Shown piece by piece: positions 20,304 to 33,269 of a DNA stretch of 64,000 nucleotides (positions are counted from its first letter, which is position 1; every line of letters begins with the position of its first letter). The stretch is from Rotaria socialis (lineage: Eukaryota; Rotifera; Eurotatoria; Philodinida; Philodinidae): the NCBI GenBank assembly GCA_905331475.1, contig CAJNYU010001258.1, positions 131,343-195,342 of the forward strand. The letters run 5' to 3'. The notes under the pieces were generated by a model, which saw only the letters and a list, made by a program, of their open reading frames with translations, was not told where the DNA came from and did no database searches. Made by a program: the position numbers and the translations under genes.

Positions 20304-23300
20304 AACCACCACTAAAATTTTATTTCATTCAGAAACCTTTTGGCTCCAGAAATAAGGACATTTTTTTCAAACTTATAAATCAAGATCTTCAAACAGTTTT
20401 AGCGAAACTTTCTTTTTCTAATAATGCTTTTTATCATTCTTCTTAAACAATTATCTCCTATTTCCTTTTCTTTGCGTCTCTCTCTCTCCTTTATCTCGCA
20501 TGTATAAATGGGTGTTGCCTATGAATATGATGTGATTGTACGATACGAAGGAACGGATTAATGTGTTATCCCGTCTTCACTCGTACATCTTCTGTCAGAC
20601 AATCGTCACAATTAGTCGTATGAATACGTCAATACTGGCGATAACATTTCATGTCATCATGGACTCTGTTTTCAAAAAAATAATTAATTGTATATGCTGA
20701 ATATCTTTGGACACGTGTACAAATGTGCCAAACAGTCTAGATGAAGTATAAGAAGACATGAACCACTCCATTCCGCCTACGCATTGATTGCACATCGTGC
20801 AAATTGTTTTCGTTTTCAAGAAACAAGCGATCGAAGATAGCCTGGTTGGCTCATTGCTGTGAAATTATCTTATTGGTAGTTCTTCATGAAATTTCAGATA
20901 TGGGAAGAGTTCTTTATTCGTGTCCGAAGACGACATTCATTGTCGCAACCAACTGAAGGTTATTGATGCTCATACTGATGTGTAATGCGCTGAAAGCGTC
21001 AACATACTTAACCATCAGTGACGATCATATACGAGAACTCGATTTTCGAAATATTAAACATAACTGTTCGACTCGGTTTATGAAAATTCAATGGCGATCT
21101 AAAAAGGGTATACATGTATACCACTGTATTCATACACTCATGTTCACTGGCACACTATTCACCTATGGGGTCTTAGTTTTTATATTGTACTGAGTTATGC
21201 TTACAAATAAATGGGTGTGGGGAATGCAGGTTGGTGTTCTCTTCATCTTCCACACGTACACACGCACACCCTTCTTATATATCCTGAGCACAGGTTCGGT
21301 AATAAAACAATTTGTTTTAGAGTGTGGTCACCCGTTCCTTGTAATCACAAAGAGAAGAGTTTATGAGCCAGATTAAGAAGTACTCTACATGAGAACCAAA
21401 ACTGCTCGAGATACGCATATCTCGAAAATAGCATGGGTGTGTACGTGTTTCCTGTTGAGCCTCCGACAATCTTGCTGATTCTATTGAAAATAAATCGTTG
21501 ATATAGAAAGAAATTCGAACAGAAAATATTTTAATATATTATTATCGATAAATAATTGTTGATGTAACAATTTTTGTATAATGAATATTGGATCAATAGC
21601 TGAATATGGATGAAAATTTTGTTTGACATCAATAATTAATGTTGATAAACAAACGAGAGGCTTATCAAGCAGATAGAGACAATCAATGAAACTCGCGACT
21701 TTAATTTTCAATTTGATTAAAGTTGAAGGTATATAATTCTTCGATAGGGGGATAGAATAGAGGGCTCGCCTACAATGCTGCGTAGGCAACATGTTACAAA
21801 AATTCAATACAATTAATTTTTTAACTACATAAAGATAAAATTAATGAAAATATTTCCGAAAAAGTTGCCGAGCATAATTCGGCTGAGTTATTTGGTTGGT
21901 CAGAAAATCACGAAGAATTGAATCATCTTAGATTTTGAAAATTAAAACAAAAGATAATTACTAGTTTGTTGGTTTTTTTTAAGCGTAACGATAAAATAAA
22001 ATTCTTTACCTGTTAAATATTGATAAAGATTCTCTTCGTGTAAATTTAGGAGTGATAATTGGCAGCACGAAGAATTTCTTCTATTGAATGTTCTTCAACA
22101 AAGAGTTTATGTACTTGATTATGAATTTAAGGTAAAATATTCGAACAAATTCTTGAAAAAAACTTGAGTATCTATTGAAGAAGTCTCATGTGAATTGATG
22201 ATCACGAATATAATGATAATCAAGGACTAGTCGACGAAATCGTCGATTAACATCCACAAGTGAAGAAAGATCATCAATTATATTGAGTTTTTGAAAAATG
22301 ATGAATACAATTGTTTATGTCTGAGCCATGAAATGCATTGAGGTCAACATATGCTTATATGTTTGCATTTTCTCACTACTGTCATGTAGATAAAAAACAG
22401 ACTAAACTAATTTTGAAATGAACTAATCAATCAAATTGACACTGCTGGTTAGAAAGGTCATGGTGTAAGTTTTATATTCGCTGGCACTATATCACAAGCT
22501 CGTGTTAATGAACTTCAATTTGAATAGATTCACATTGGAAACAGACTCGTTTGTCGATGTTCCTGTGTTTGTAAAAAAAGCTTTGGTATCTATTTATTTT
22601 CAAGTTCATGGTCGTTTTATGGAATAGTTGATACTTTAGACTGTGTTATGTTGATCAAAGATTAGAGTAAGACCAGGCGTTGATGTGGTTCGGTCCTCGA
22701 TTGGGTCAACAGTCGGTTTGTGCGACATAGGACGATGCACGGAATACACACACAGGATAAGTACGTGCATATTTCTTTTGGAATAAAAATAAAATTGCTG
22801 TATTATCGATGCTCATTTCTTAGAAGATTGAATATACTTTTGATTGTGCTTAATATAAAAATCTTGATACCGATTTAAGTAGTATATATTTTATGAAGAG
22901 TCGAACAGAACACAACCATGAATGTCGGTTCCAAAAGTTGTGAACCAAGCAGTTTACTTCTTTCGTTCGACGTTAAACGAAGTGATTTCATAGAAGTATA
23001 CAAGGATTATCGTACACATGATTTTAACACATGCTGCATTGGTAAATTATTGCTGTCCTCTGAAATGAAGAAAAATTAACTGACGCGTCAAGAAAATCGA
23101 CACGCGGATATGTCAAGATTAAATCAACTCCATAAAAGGCCTTATTTAACAACAACAAAATTTGTATTAATTCAAATATATCTATGCAGTAATACTCATT
23201 AAATATGCCTTTTCCATGCAGTGCTGTACGCCAAGTTCATTACTTATTCAATGCTCTATGTTCTCCAAACATAGTCACTCTGAAATTAGCGGCTCAAGAT

Positions 23301-23438
23301 CTGCATTTCTTCTAAAGTATTCTACATATTAAGCACATTATTTAGAATTTCAGTTTTTATTTTATTTCAACCTTTAATTAATTGCTGAAAAGAAAAAGCT
23401 TAGGTTATCAGGGTGATCTGTTTTCGAGTTGATCTTTT
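20304..23438. other. Long gene-poor region with a hairpin and a possible decayed ORF
   Basis: Mostly AT-rich non-coding DNA. It contains a CT-rich run near 20470-20500 and GGGTGT hairpin instance 4 (left arm about 21212-21239, right arm about 21250-21272). From about 22270 to 22665 a single forward frame stays coding-like over about 130 codons despite stops, for example KGHGVSFIFAGTISQARVNE. It may be a decayed gene of a family I do not recognise. ORFs at 20963-21193 and 21481-21807 show nothing convincing. Confidence 0.35.
21212..21272. repeat. GGGTGT hairpin, instance 4
   Basis: GGGTGTGGGGAATGCAGG and the following GGTTGGTGT (21213-21239) face CCACACGTACACACGCACAC (about 21250-21269). G-rich arm first. 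It lies about 900 bases after the stop of the giant ORF. Confidence 0.65.
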
Positions 23439-25456
23439 TTATAAAGCACGAAATAGCCAGTCTTTTGTTATCAATCCGTAGCCTGCAGCAAAAAGCATTC
23501 CACCACCAAACATTCCTGCAGTTGCAATAAGAGAGCCAACCAAAAGATGTGTGACACCTTTGAATGATACACAAAAATAAGAACAATAGAAATATTAGAA
23601 AAAGAAAAAATTACCAGAAATTCCCTGCCCACTTGTACAACCACCAGCACAGCGTGCACCAAGTGTTAATAAAAATCCTCCAAAGAAACTACTCAAAACG
23701 CCTGCCCCATATTGTTCATTTAAAGGAAATTGATTTGCTGAAACTGTTGAAACAAAACTTCCTCCAATAGCTCCAAATGCAAATAATAATGCTAAACTAT
23801 TTTGTACTCCATAAGTGAATGGCTCTAAGGATGGTATTAATTTTTTAAGGGATTTCACACGACACAATTGTGCAACTAATACAGTAAATCCAGTTGATAT
23901 TCCTAATGATTTTTTAAATAACATCATAAAAAATAATTGTAATGAGCCAATACCAATACCGCATAGTACTGGTGACCAACCTAATATACTAGGGAGTCCC
24001 TTTGGTGTTATGAAATCATTTTTATAGGGAATAAAATGTTCAAGAGTAAATGCAGTACCAATAAATATTGAACCAAATATTAAATTCAGGTAACTACGTT
24101 TGACACCTATTAATTCTGGAAGTTGTTGCAGAACTATTGATGACTTTGGTACTTCATCTTTTGTTAAACGTGCAGAAAGAAATCCATAATAAAACAAAAC
24201 TCCACAGATAGCACCAAGGCATGTTAGAAAAGAATTTTGCAGACCCGAGCCCCTAAGTACAAGAAAGAATTTCAACTACAAAAATAAATCCATGAAAATA
24301 AATCACTTACATTTGAACAAATACCGTTCCTGGACAGCTACCGGCAAGAACCATACCCACTCCAATAAGAGCTCCACCCATCAAAAGATGAGAACCTAAA
24401 ACAAATAATTAATATTTAAACTCGTTATCTTTTCAAAAGAAAATTCTGTACAACCGGATGAATTAATTTCCAAGAAGAAAACGTGATACTTCACACTTCC
24501 CCTACTTTGAGATACTTTACCATACTTAAATGTACAAAACTATCACGTTTTCCCTGGTAAAGCTTTTTCTCTCAAAGGTGCAATTTGATATGATATCAAC
24601 ATAACTTCTTTTCTTAGTAAGAAGCCAATTCGATGTTTGCAACTAAAACTTTGCATCGGAAGAGCTCTTCTAATTCTCTATAAAATAAAATACGTCTCAT
24701 TGTGTAATTAAAATTGCATTCATTCTATTTTTCAAGGTATGTTATAAACAAGTCGAGCGTATCTGGATTGCATCGTTATTTTAATTGAATAATATAAAGT
24801 TTCACATCCGCTGGCCAAAAATGCTCAGTCTTCTCTGAAAAAACATCTATGCTTTTAAGTATTCGAAAGATGGTTTAAGAAAGTATGTGTCGATTTGTTT
24901 ACTTTTCGAATGAGCTTATGGAAAATAATGTTCCGTTTTCCTCATCTTAGTTTGATCGCAGCTTATGTTTCTGAATTTAATCTCAGCATTTTGTCTTAGG
25001 ATGTAACCTTTAAATAACTATATCTTTTTTTAGCGTTTACCATGAATACGATTATTACGATGAATAAATGAATTACAAACAGTTCGATAAGTTGATTCAC
25101 TAACAACAATAACAATGCATGAGCTTAACATTGATGCTCCAACAGCACCAAGAAACATTTTAATCATGGTAAAGTGCTGGAATAACATTTGATCTCGAAT
25201 TACCGGAGCAAGATATACATTAGCTTTGTTCATTAAAAAACCGAACGCAATGCCTAAACCACTGACTGAAACTATTTGAACCAGATCGGTGAGGCCATCA
25301 GATGACTTTGTATTTTTAGTTTTGCCAGATTTCCTAAACAAAATCTAATCATTCTAAATATCTTATGTTAAAATGAGCTATTTACTCAATACTATTGGAT
25401 TCATCGTTCGTAGACATATCTCGTCTATTGCGATTTATTATTTGATCATCGGCCAT
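23439..25456 (-). CDS. YeeE/YedE-type sulfur-compound (thiosulfate) transporter, five exons
   Basis: Joining 25386-25456, 25041-25333, 24311-24395, 23615-24252 and 23439-23557 on the minus strand, with GT-AG junctions in matching phase at every step, gives 401 residues. The product is a polytopic membrane protein of the Sulf_transp (YeeE/YedE, TsuA) family. That family imports thiosulfate or related sulfur species through paired, Cys-containing half repeats. Both signature loops are present: AGSCPGTVFVQ with Cys142, and GARCAGGCTSGQGISG with Cys351 and Cys355. The N-terminal 30 residues are hydrophilic. The start is the first ATG, followed by MADDQIINRNRRDM. The family is chiefly bacterial, so an acquired gene that later gained four introns is plausible. 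The exon 2-3 intron is long (645 bases); the others are about 50-60 bases. Substrate is inferred from the family only. Confidence 0.88.
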
Positions 25457-26240
25457 GGCTTGTCACTTAGATATTGGCTTGTGATAAAGTAATCTGAAGC
25501 AAAAGGAAAAAGAATGAATGGCCGCGCTTGATTCATCTATATATAAGGGAGAAATACACGTATTGACGTTGAGATAGAAGTCAATGTACCCAACTTTGTA
25601 AAATCAAATATTTTGTTTGCAGCGAACAAATGCTATTGAAATAGTATTACACGTGCTTTTTATACAGAACAGAAGAAGCAAATACACGACATGTCGAAAA
25701 GAAATAAACGGGTATCCTCATTCTGTTTTCTAGCCATCAATAAAAGCTAACATTGTGTTTTACTTGAAATATCTAGAGAACAAGAAAAAAAACTGTTGTA
25801 TCTAGGAAAAAACCGTGTTTGTTATCTACATGAAGGATATCTAAATGTTGTATGAAGAAAGATAAATAAAGTGATAAAAAGTTATTTTGGTTGACGTGAG
25901 CACCATTTAAGGGAATCCAAAGAGTTAAGGGAAAACATGGATACCGTTGTAGAGGTTCACAGAATCATATAATGGAGAGCTCTGGTTGACTGGGTTTTGG
26001 TGTATTTGTGACTTGCATGCTCACACCACACATCTACAAAATATATGTGAACGATAAGAGCTGTAAGATTTGTGAAATAAAGGAAGCGAAAAGATAAAAC
26101 ATTTTTCATGAAGATTTTACACAAATGTCTCGATTATTTATTTTCTAATGATAACATCAAATCATTGTTGAAATCAAAATGTTGATGTTCAAGCAAATTC
26201 AATTAATCTTTGTAATGCATGATCTGACTGTTGTTCTATT
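25457..26240. other. Intergenic region upstream of the sulfur transporter
   Basis: No exon is found. It should hold the promoter of the minus-strand transporter, but no clear TATA box is seen. The rest is AT-rich unique DNA. Confidence 0.4.
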
Positions 26241-26798
26241 TTAAAACAACATGGTACCAATAGTAGTCATTAGAACAACAAAAACAATAGAAAGTATTGA
26301 TGGAACTATCGTTGTGCCGAGAGTGGTAATCGCAACATCAACACACAATAACCACATTACACCCGAGCCGACTTCATTGTTACGCCAGAAAAATTGAAAT
26401 GTGCCCTGATCAGTCCTCTTTGACGGAACAGTAATTGTAGCTTGAACCGTTTGGCCTAATATAAAAGCTACAGCTGGAGTAGGACCTGTAGTTGCCGTTG
26501 TTGATACATTGACATAGATGAATGGAACTGGAGAAAACGCTGAATCGCAGTCTGTTCACCATCCCGATAACGGATTCGCAACCAATCTGTTGGATAAATG
26601 TTTTGATTTTCCGTTAAGTGAATCTGGGAAATGAATATGTGAAATGTTTGCGATGAAACGGCTGTTTTTCCATTGAAACCTGGATCATAATTAGTAGCAC
26701 TTTGCGGAGCCGAAGCTAACAAATTAGTACCATTACATGTTGCTTGATAGGCTCACTGAGATAAGTACTTGCATATAAGACGACATCATTGCCTTTGT
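26241..26798 (-). pseudogene. Frameshifted C-terminal exon of an unrecognised membrane protein
   Basis: After a good acceptor (TTCTTCACAG, exon from 26798) the minus strand encodes DKGNDVVLYASTYLSEPIKQ. The coding sense then moves to another frame for NGTNLLASAPQSATNYDPGF and on to YPTDWLRIRYRDGEQ. Near 26545 it moves again to FSPVPFIYVNVSTTATTG, ending with a hydrophobic C-terminal segment (TTLGTTIVPSILSIVFVVLM) and TAA at 26241-26243. Two one-base frame changes in about 560 bases point to a dead gene, or less likely to sequence errors. The intact ancestor would be an extracellular domain with a C-terminal membrane or GPI-like anchor. I do not recognise the family. Confidence 0.6.
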
Positions 26799-28044
26799 CT
26801 GTGAAGAAAAAGGTAAGATATCAGCAAACAGTATAACGTGTCTAGGTGGAAGATTGAGAAAAATCGATTGGGACCGTTACGAGAAGAGAAAATTTCACAA
26901 AACGAGAAATATATCTATCAATAGTCCTCCTCGCTGAGAAAGAAACAAAACCTTGAATACAGCACTATATACGTATGTTATTATAATCGACCAATTATAA
27001 TTATCCAAAAAATGAAGTACCAAACGAATTGAACTGCTGAGACATAGACAACTCTTTCCTGTTGAATGTTGATTCGAATCACAATTCTTTCTCTAGGACT
27101 GTTGGGGTTTTGTTATATTTGCTAACTCAACGTTCTGTTTTTTTCTAGTTAATAGCTCGAATAACTATATCAATTGAACAAAGGACCACTTATAGTGACG
27201 AAGAACTTAATTTCAACAACAGTTTGGTTCATCAATTTAATGTGTTGTACCGTTAAGATCAGTAACAATAATACGAGATCACGTTTGTCAACCGAAAACA
27301 AAGATCTTCCCCTTCGTGAACCCGGACCTACTAAACTTAACGGTTCTCACATAGATAGGATGGAGATTGGCAAACACGACACAAAAATGTATAATACGAA
27401 AACTACACACATCTTTGCAGTGTTTTACTCTTAAATGTTTATTATACGAGCTGTTCCTTTCTCTCTTTCTCTTTCTGTTTTTTTGTATATTCTTATCCCA
27501 TTTTTTGCGTGTGTCACTTGATAGCTCGTAAGTCAACAAAAGAAAAATCCACGACAAAATAAAGACGTTGTTTTCTTGATGAATTTTCTTAAATTAACCT
27601 GAAATAGCGGTGTAAGAAGAAATCGAAATTGACTCTATTTACAATTTCATAGAGCAGATTTGAGAATAGTCATTTTTTCTTTCTCTAGATGTTCGTTATT
27701 AAAATCGTTACTAGATGAATAACTGCTTCAGTTAGTAATTTAATCGAACTGTGAAACATTGACATCGATCATATTGACAAACATTCTTATAATAATACCA
27801 TAAACACATCTTAACATGTTTTACAAAAACTCATGTTTGAAGTACAGGTCACGTCTCGATTGTATTCTCGATGTTCGCTGATAGCGAGAATATCCGATAG
27901 AAACTACGGCATGACCATATCTTCGTTTACTTGTCAGTCAACTCGAAAGTTAACAGAACATGAACACCTCTGAATTGGTATGCACTTTTGTTTTAATCAC
28001 ATCGTCAAAGAAGAAAAAAACGAGACATTTGTAGTTGATATATA
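26799..28044. other. Gene-free region
   Basis: Any upstream exons of the minus-strand pseudogene would lie here, but none can be read. ORFs at 27174-27434 and 27288-27557 overlap on opposite strands and carry no recognisable domain. Confidence 0.4.
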
Positions 28045-28300
28045 GAAGTTACACCGGTCGACGAAGTTACTTTTAATTCATTTATCAATAAATAATTTAC
28101 TAAATTGAATGTTCCACCGTTCGCTGAATGGTCCAAAATATTTTTTTAAATAAATACTACTTATTCAGCAATATTGCTGAATAAGGAGTATTTATTTAAA
28201 ATAATATTTTGGATCATTCGGTCAGCGGTGGAACATTCAGTTTAGTAAATTATTTATTGATAAATGAATTAAAAGTAACTTCGCCGATCGGTGTAACTTC
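28045..28300. repeat. 256-bp near-perfect palindrome
   Basis: The left arm 28045-28172 and right arm 28173-28300 are reverse complements with only scattered mismatches. They run from GAAGTTACACCG to CGGTGTAACTTC and meet at a perfect 24-base core centred at 28172/28173 (TTATTCAGCAAT and its complement). There is no loop. A TA-dinucleotide run follows at about 28308-28327. It is probably a hairpin MITE. Overlapping ORFs are artefacts. Confidence 0.9.
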
Positions 28301-30969
28301 GATACGACATATATATATATATATATACGGTCGTAATTCTTTGAATAGGACCTTGGCAATATACAATCGCAATGCTGAGCATTGTGGTAACACGTCCACA
28401 TATACGATTGTATGTGCACTGTGTATTCTTGATCTTGAGTACACAATAAGCTTTTAAAAATGCTCAAGTTACAATAGAAAGCCTGGATATTAAGTTGTGC
28501 CCTTAATTGTTCTTTACTTAATTTGCATTGGTGCTATAGCAGCAAGCCTGATCGATTCTCAAGTTTACCGCTATTCTCCATGTTGATTGAATCGATATCT
28601 ACTATTGAGATTGGAAATGAATGAATTTTGAAGCAAAACAACAATAGAGTGACTGTTTGTGATATGTCAACGGTTTTTGCTCTTTTTTTATCTTTTCATT
28701 TGAGAACTGTGGTTTACGACCATATAATTACAATGTGAACAAGTCGCTGGTCTTCGCGAAATTTTCACATTTTTCATCAAGATCCTTCGTCGATTCCTAA
28801 AGGAATAAGGGCCACCTCATAGAAATTTAGTTCTCTCGATCACTATGCAAGGTCTTTTATTCCAAGGATGTGCTTGTAATTGGGTAGATGACAAGAACCT
28901 TGAGTACACACTCTCATATTCTGTCGATACAACCAGGCGAAATGTCCATGCAAAATCGAAAATCATATTTTTCCACATTGAAACGGCGTGGTTTGCATTG
29001 GTTAATAAGTGTAGTAAAATGTCGACTTATTTTATGGTTAAAATTGATCAGTACCTCTACTTCATTCTTGCAGTTTGTGATAATATTGCATACTATTTCA
29101 CTTGAAAGCGATTCAAATGTTGAGGTTGACCGTAATCTGAAGAAAATAATAATTTATGAAATTCGACTAGATTGAATACAATGTTTTTTTAATACGTGAA
29201 GATTTTTATATGCATGTATAAAATATGACATTTTAAACTCATGATTTATTATATATCTGTTTCCAACAGAGAAGCTATCTTTACTTTCTTCTGTTTTGAA
29301 ATTCACAGCAATATCATTAATACACATGAAAAATGAGCAACAGGGTGCGTGCGGGGTTCAAGACGCGCATTTTTGGCTATATCACCCGCACCCATACCCA
29401 CACCCGCCTAATAGATTTACTCTCATTTCTTGTTAATGCGTAGCAAAACGATTATAAATGTTCAAAGATTTACACTTGAACGGGTTTTAAAATGTAATAC
29501 GCTGCGAACCTGTTTGTTACATGGCAGAGGCAAACCAATGTTCATATAAATTAGTAAAAATAACTAAGAATTATTGAACGACTAATAATCGAGTCATGTA
29601 CAAAAAAGCTTTAATGAATAGGATGCATATTTCTTCAAAGGATACTAAGTAATCTTCTCCGACTAGGCGATGTTGAATATTCTTCATTAGTTTTCAAATT
29701 TTTTATGGTTGATTTATAAAAGTTTGTTAGCGCAGCGCCTTTGGGGCTAAAGTGTGAAACCCATAAATATCCCTTAGGCTTACTAAACTAATTCAAAATA
29801 GTTCATGTGCAAAATCAATCTTAATTTTCAAGATCTATAATTAAGTCATTACCTATTTGCGTATGTCTGTAATGGAGTATTAATTATTACCTGGCGTCTT
29901 TAACAATGACAGAGACTGGTTGCTGTGGTCTGTAATTATAATAAAAAAAAGAAAAAATAGCAACCTAATTAGTGAAGCTCCTAATTAGCACAATTTTTAA
30001 CTCATCAATGTCTGTAATGGGGTGGGGAACCAAAAATTTGGATGTCGGTGTTGTTGTTGATTTTCTTCGAACGAACACCCACACGCACTGCCTAATATTA
30101 TATTATTATATGAAGCAAAATAGACCGTAGAAAAGAAACATAACAACATATACACAGTTTTAGGGGTATAAGTAAATACAGAGGAATAGAAGCATAATAA
30201 TAATAATAATAGCTTCCATAGAGATCTAAGAGTATAGAGGTATTGATTAGGAGTAGTACTTGAGCTTTACTTTCTGGTTCAGGTTAGAATACCACGTCAA
30301 ATCTTAAAATGTATGGTAAATTTTTATATTCAAATGATTAAGACATCGTTTCAAAACTATGACGCCCTAAATTTGAAGCATTTTTTTTTATTAATGTTGC
30401 TTGATTGGATATTACTCGTTGCGACAGACATTGATGAAAAAGTTGATAAATCTCTAGAGCGATTACCATAAGAATATGATTGCGATTTTGAATAGTTACT
30501 TTTACAATCGAAGCTGCTTTTTCTTTGCTTGATGTAATTTATCGATACTATCACCTTTTTGAAATACACGATAGGCACGTGTGTTACGCTTCTATGGGCA
30601 ACAATATACACAAAACGTTAACACAAACTGCGGCAGAACGAAATTTCAATTTGATTTGTATCGACTGTTATCGGTATATGCTTCATTACTACTTAATTGC
30701 TAGTTAACATGCGACTGTTTGCTTTGAATATAATTGAAGTTTTTATTTTGCTCATGTCTACCTTGGAATTAGAAGTAAACGATTGCTACTATACGTGGCA
30801 TCCCCCATTGAATATATTGTAGTGAATTATCTATCTTTATACTTCTCGACTGTTCTGATGCATCATAACGTTTTTGTCTTGTTAGTCTGCTATTTGTTCT
30901 TCCTTTCTATGTTTATGTTTCTTCAGAGTTGTTTTTCTTTTCCTATCTTCCTCTTCTTTCTGGATTGTG
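28301..30969. other. Gene-poor region with two GGGTGT-type hairpins
   Basis: Hairpin instance 5: GGGTGCGTGCGGGG at 29343-29356 with CACCCGCACCCATACCCAC at about 29382-29402. A weaker instance 6 is at 30020-30091. A minus-strand ORF at 30357-30611 ends in a Ser-rich, basic tail and could be a terminal exon, but nothing supports it beyond length. No other exon is visible. Confidence 0.4.
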
Positions 30970-30978
30970 TATAAAAAG
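30970..30978 (+). promoter_or_regulatory. TATA box of the ADP-ribosyltransferase gene
   Basis: TATAAAAAG lies about 30 bases before a plausible initiator (GCTCAGTAGTTG, about 30997-31008) and about 140 bases before the ATG at 31118. A possible leader-intron acceptor (TTTTTATTTAG) at about 31083-31093 lies between. Confidence 0.5.
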
Positions 30979-31117
30979 CGCACACTATCTGTAAAAGCTC
31001 AGTAGTTGTATCAAGGAAATTGATAATAAAGAGGAAGAACGTAACAATTCATTACACTATAATCATTTTTTTCAATTTTCAATTTTTATTTAGTCTCTAA
31101 TTTATTGACAGAAGACA

Positions 31118-33269
31118 ATGCAGTCAGCTTCAACAGCGAATAACAATAATGTTAAGACACATTGGCAGATTTCACTATTTGACTCTCACAGTAACTATCA
31201 ACACATTCTTGATACTTTAAAACAAATTCCGTCATCAATCAATCATATAAAGTTATTTGAAAATATTATTGAATGTGAGCAATTCATCCGATCCCTTTCG
31301 GATGATGATTGCATTGTCTTTATTGACGATGTTCCATTGGGCCAACAAATTATACCTCGAATTGATCAACTTCGACAAGTGTTAGCCATATATATTTGTA
31401 GCGCTGAGATACAGCCAAATGAATCATGGTTTCGACAGTTTAGAAAAGTAATTATACACATACAGCAACTTTAATGATTTAGAGAATCTTCTTTCTTAGT
31501 TTCGAGGCATATATTCTCAGTGGAATCAACTTGCTACGTTCATGACATCAAGTTATAGGATTCGACCAGGTCGTGAAGACGATGATCTGTTCTCATTTGA
31601 CATATTCGGCACTGATGATGATCAAGAGAAGTCAACTGCCGAATTAGATGGCCATTTCATTCATTCACAACTATTGATTGAGACTCTTCAAAAAATGAAA
31701 TCGACTTCAGCGGCAATCAAAGAATTTATTGACTTTTGTCACAATCAAAAAGATATCAAAGATCAAGACAGTCAATTGCAACTTGTGCACGAATTTCAAA
31801 ACGAATATTCAAGTGATAAATCAGTGTGGTGGTATACAAGAAACTCGTTTGTTTATCGAATTCTGAACAAAGCACTTCGTGTACAAAACATCGATGTACT
31901 TTTTGTTTTTCGTTTTTTTCTTCGTGATATTGCACAGCAACTCAAAGAAAATCAATGGTCATCTCCAGGATATGTTTATCGAGGTCAATCTCTGTCGAAA
32001 TATGAAGTGGAAAGATTGCAGCAATCAGTCGGAAAGTTGATTGGAATAAATTCATTGTTCTCAACGACTCTTGATCCTGATATAGCTGAATTCTTCATTG
32101 GTGGTGGTACGGAGGGTTTAGAGAAAGTACTCTTTAAAATATATGCCGATCCATCAATTGGCGGTATTAAACCATTTGCTGATATATCACTCCTGAGCAA
32201 CTTTTCTGACGAAGGAGAAATTTTATTTATGTCGGGATCAATTTTTCGGATTGAAAGCATTCAGATTGATAAATACGGAGTATGGTTGATTGAACTAAAA
32301 TTATTCAGTAATCATAATGAGATTTTGGAACCAATCTTTGATTATTTGTTAACAGAGTCTAGTCGATGCGAATTAGATCTTCTCGAATTTGGTAATTCAC
32401 TGCACAATATGGGTAAATTCGAACATTCAAAAACTTATTATAATCGTTGTCTGGAATTACTGCCGTCTGATGATCATGTGTGGAAGCCTTACTGTTATTA
32501 CTTGCTTGGTTTAGTAGCCACAGAAAACGGTGACGATGAACGTGCCGTCGATCTTCTTAATAAATCGTTAAACATTCGAAGGCAAACATTAAAATCATCA
32601 GATCCGAGTATTGCTGATACACTCACCGCTATCGCGCGTGTGCATTACAATAGGTGTAACTTTGACCAGGCACTACAATTGTACCACGAGGCGTTAGCTA
32701 TCTTTCAACAAGCGCTTGGTGAAGATGATCTGGCGAGCGCCATGACTTATACTAACATCGGTGTCGTCTGTAAAGAACAGAAGATATATCCTGATGCACT
32801 TGATTATCATAAAAAAGCTCGGGAGATTCGATTAAAACATTTGCCACGGACTCATTTCCGCTTTGGTACATCCTGGAATAATATGGCAGAAGTTCATCAA
32901 CGTCTTGGCGAATATGACACGGCATTGGACTATTATAAGCGCGCGCTTGAAGTCTACAAGAAATCGCTACCATCAGAACATATAGAGATCGCTATTGTAT
33001 TAGTAAATAAAGGCAGCATTGAAGAGAAAGCCGATTTATGGACAGCACTACCTTTATATAAAAAAGCGCTTAGCATTTGCCTTCATATGTGGCCTGTGGA
33101 AAATCCTCATCTTTTGCATATCAAAAATATTATCCAAAGTGCTGAAAACGCTCGCGAAAATATGAATTTGTCTGAGTCACTGCCGGAACTATTTGAAAGA
33201 CTATTTCGTCCCTTCAAGTGCATCGCTTCCCTCGATCCACGTACCTTACACAGACAAACTCATCAGTAA
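31118..33269 (+). CDS. R-S-ExE ADP-ribosyltransferase with C-terminal TPR (kinesin-light-chain-like) repeats
   Basis: Exon 1 (31118-31447) and exon 2 (31500-33269) join in phase 0 across a 52-base GT-AG intron to give 699 residues. Residues 1-130 are an N-terminal domain rich in FDSHSNYQHILDTL and IVFIDD features. The ART domain follows (about 210-390): Arg271 in YRGQ, Ser298-Thr-Thr in FSTTLD, and Glu348-Gly-Glu350. This is the full R-S-ExE triad of arginine-specific mono-ADP-ribosyltransferases, which transfer ADP-ribose from NAD to proteins. Five or so TPR units follow (about 420-670), with spaced ALxxYxxALxIxxxxLG patterns like kinesin light chain, probably for substrate or partner binding. 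There is no signal peptide, so cytosolic action is likely. This fusion recurs in bdelloid genomes. All catalytic residues are intact. Confidence 0.9.

Noticed and set aside
30357-30611. Ser-rich minus-strand ORF as a receptor tail exon
   Set aside because: No acceptor in the right phase, no upstream exon and no membrane helix nearby could be found.
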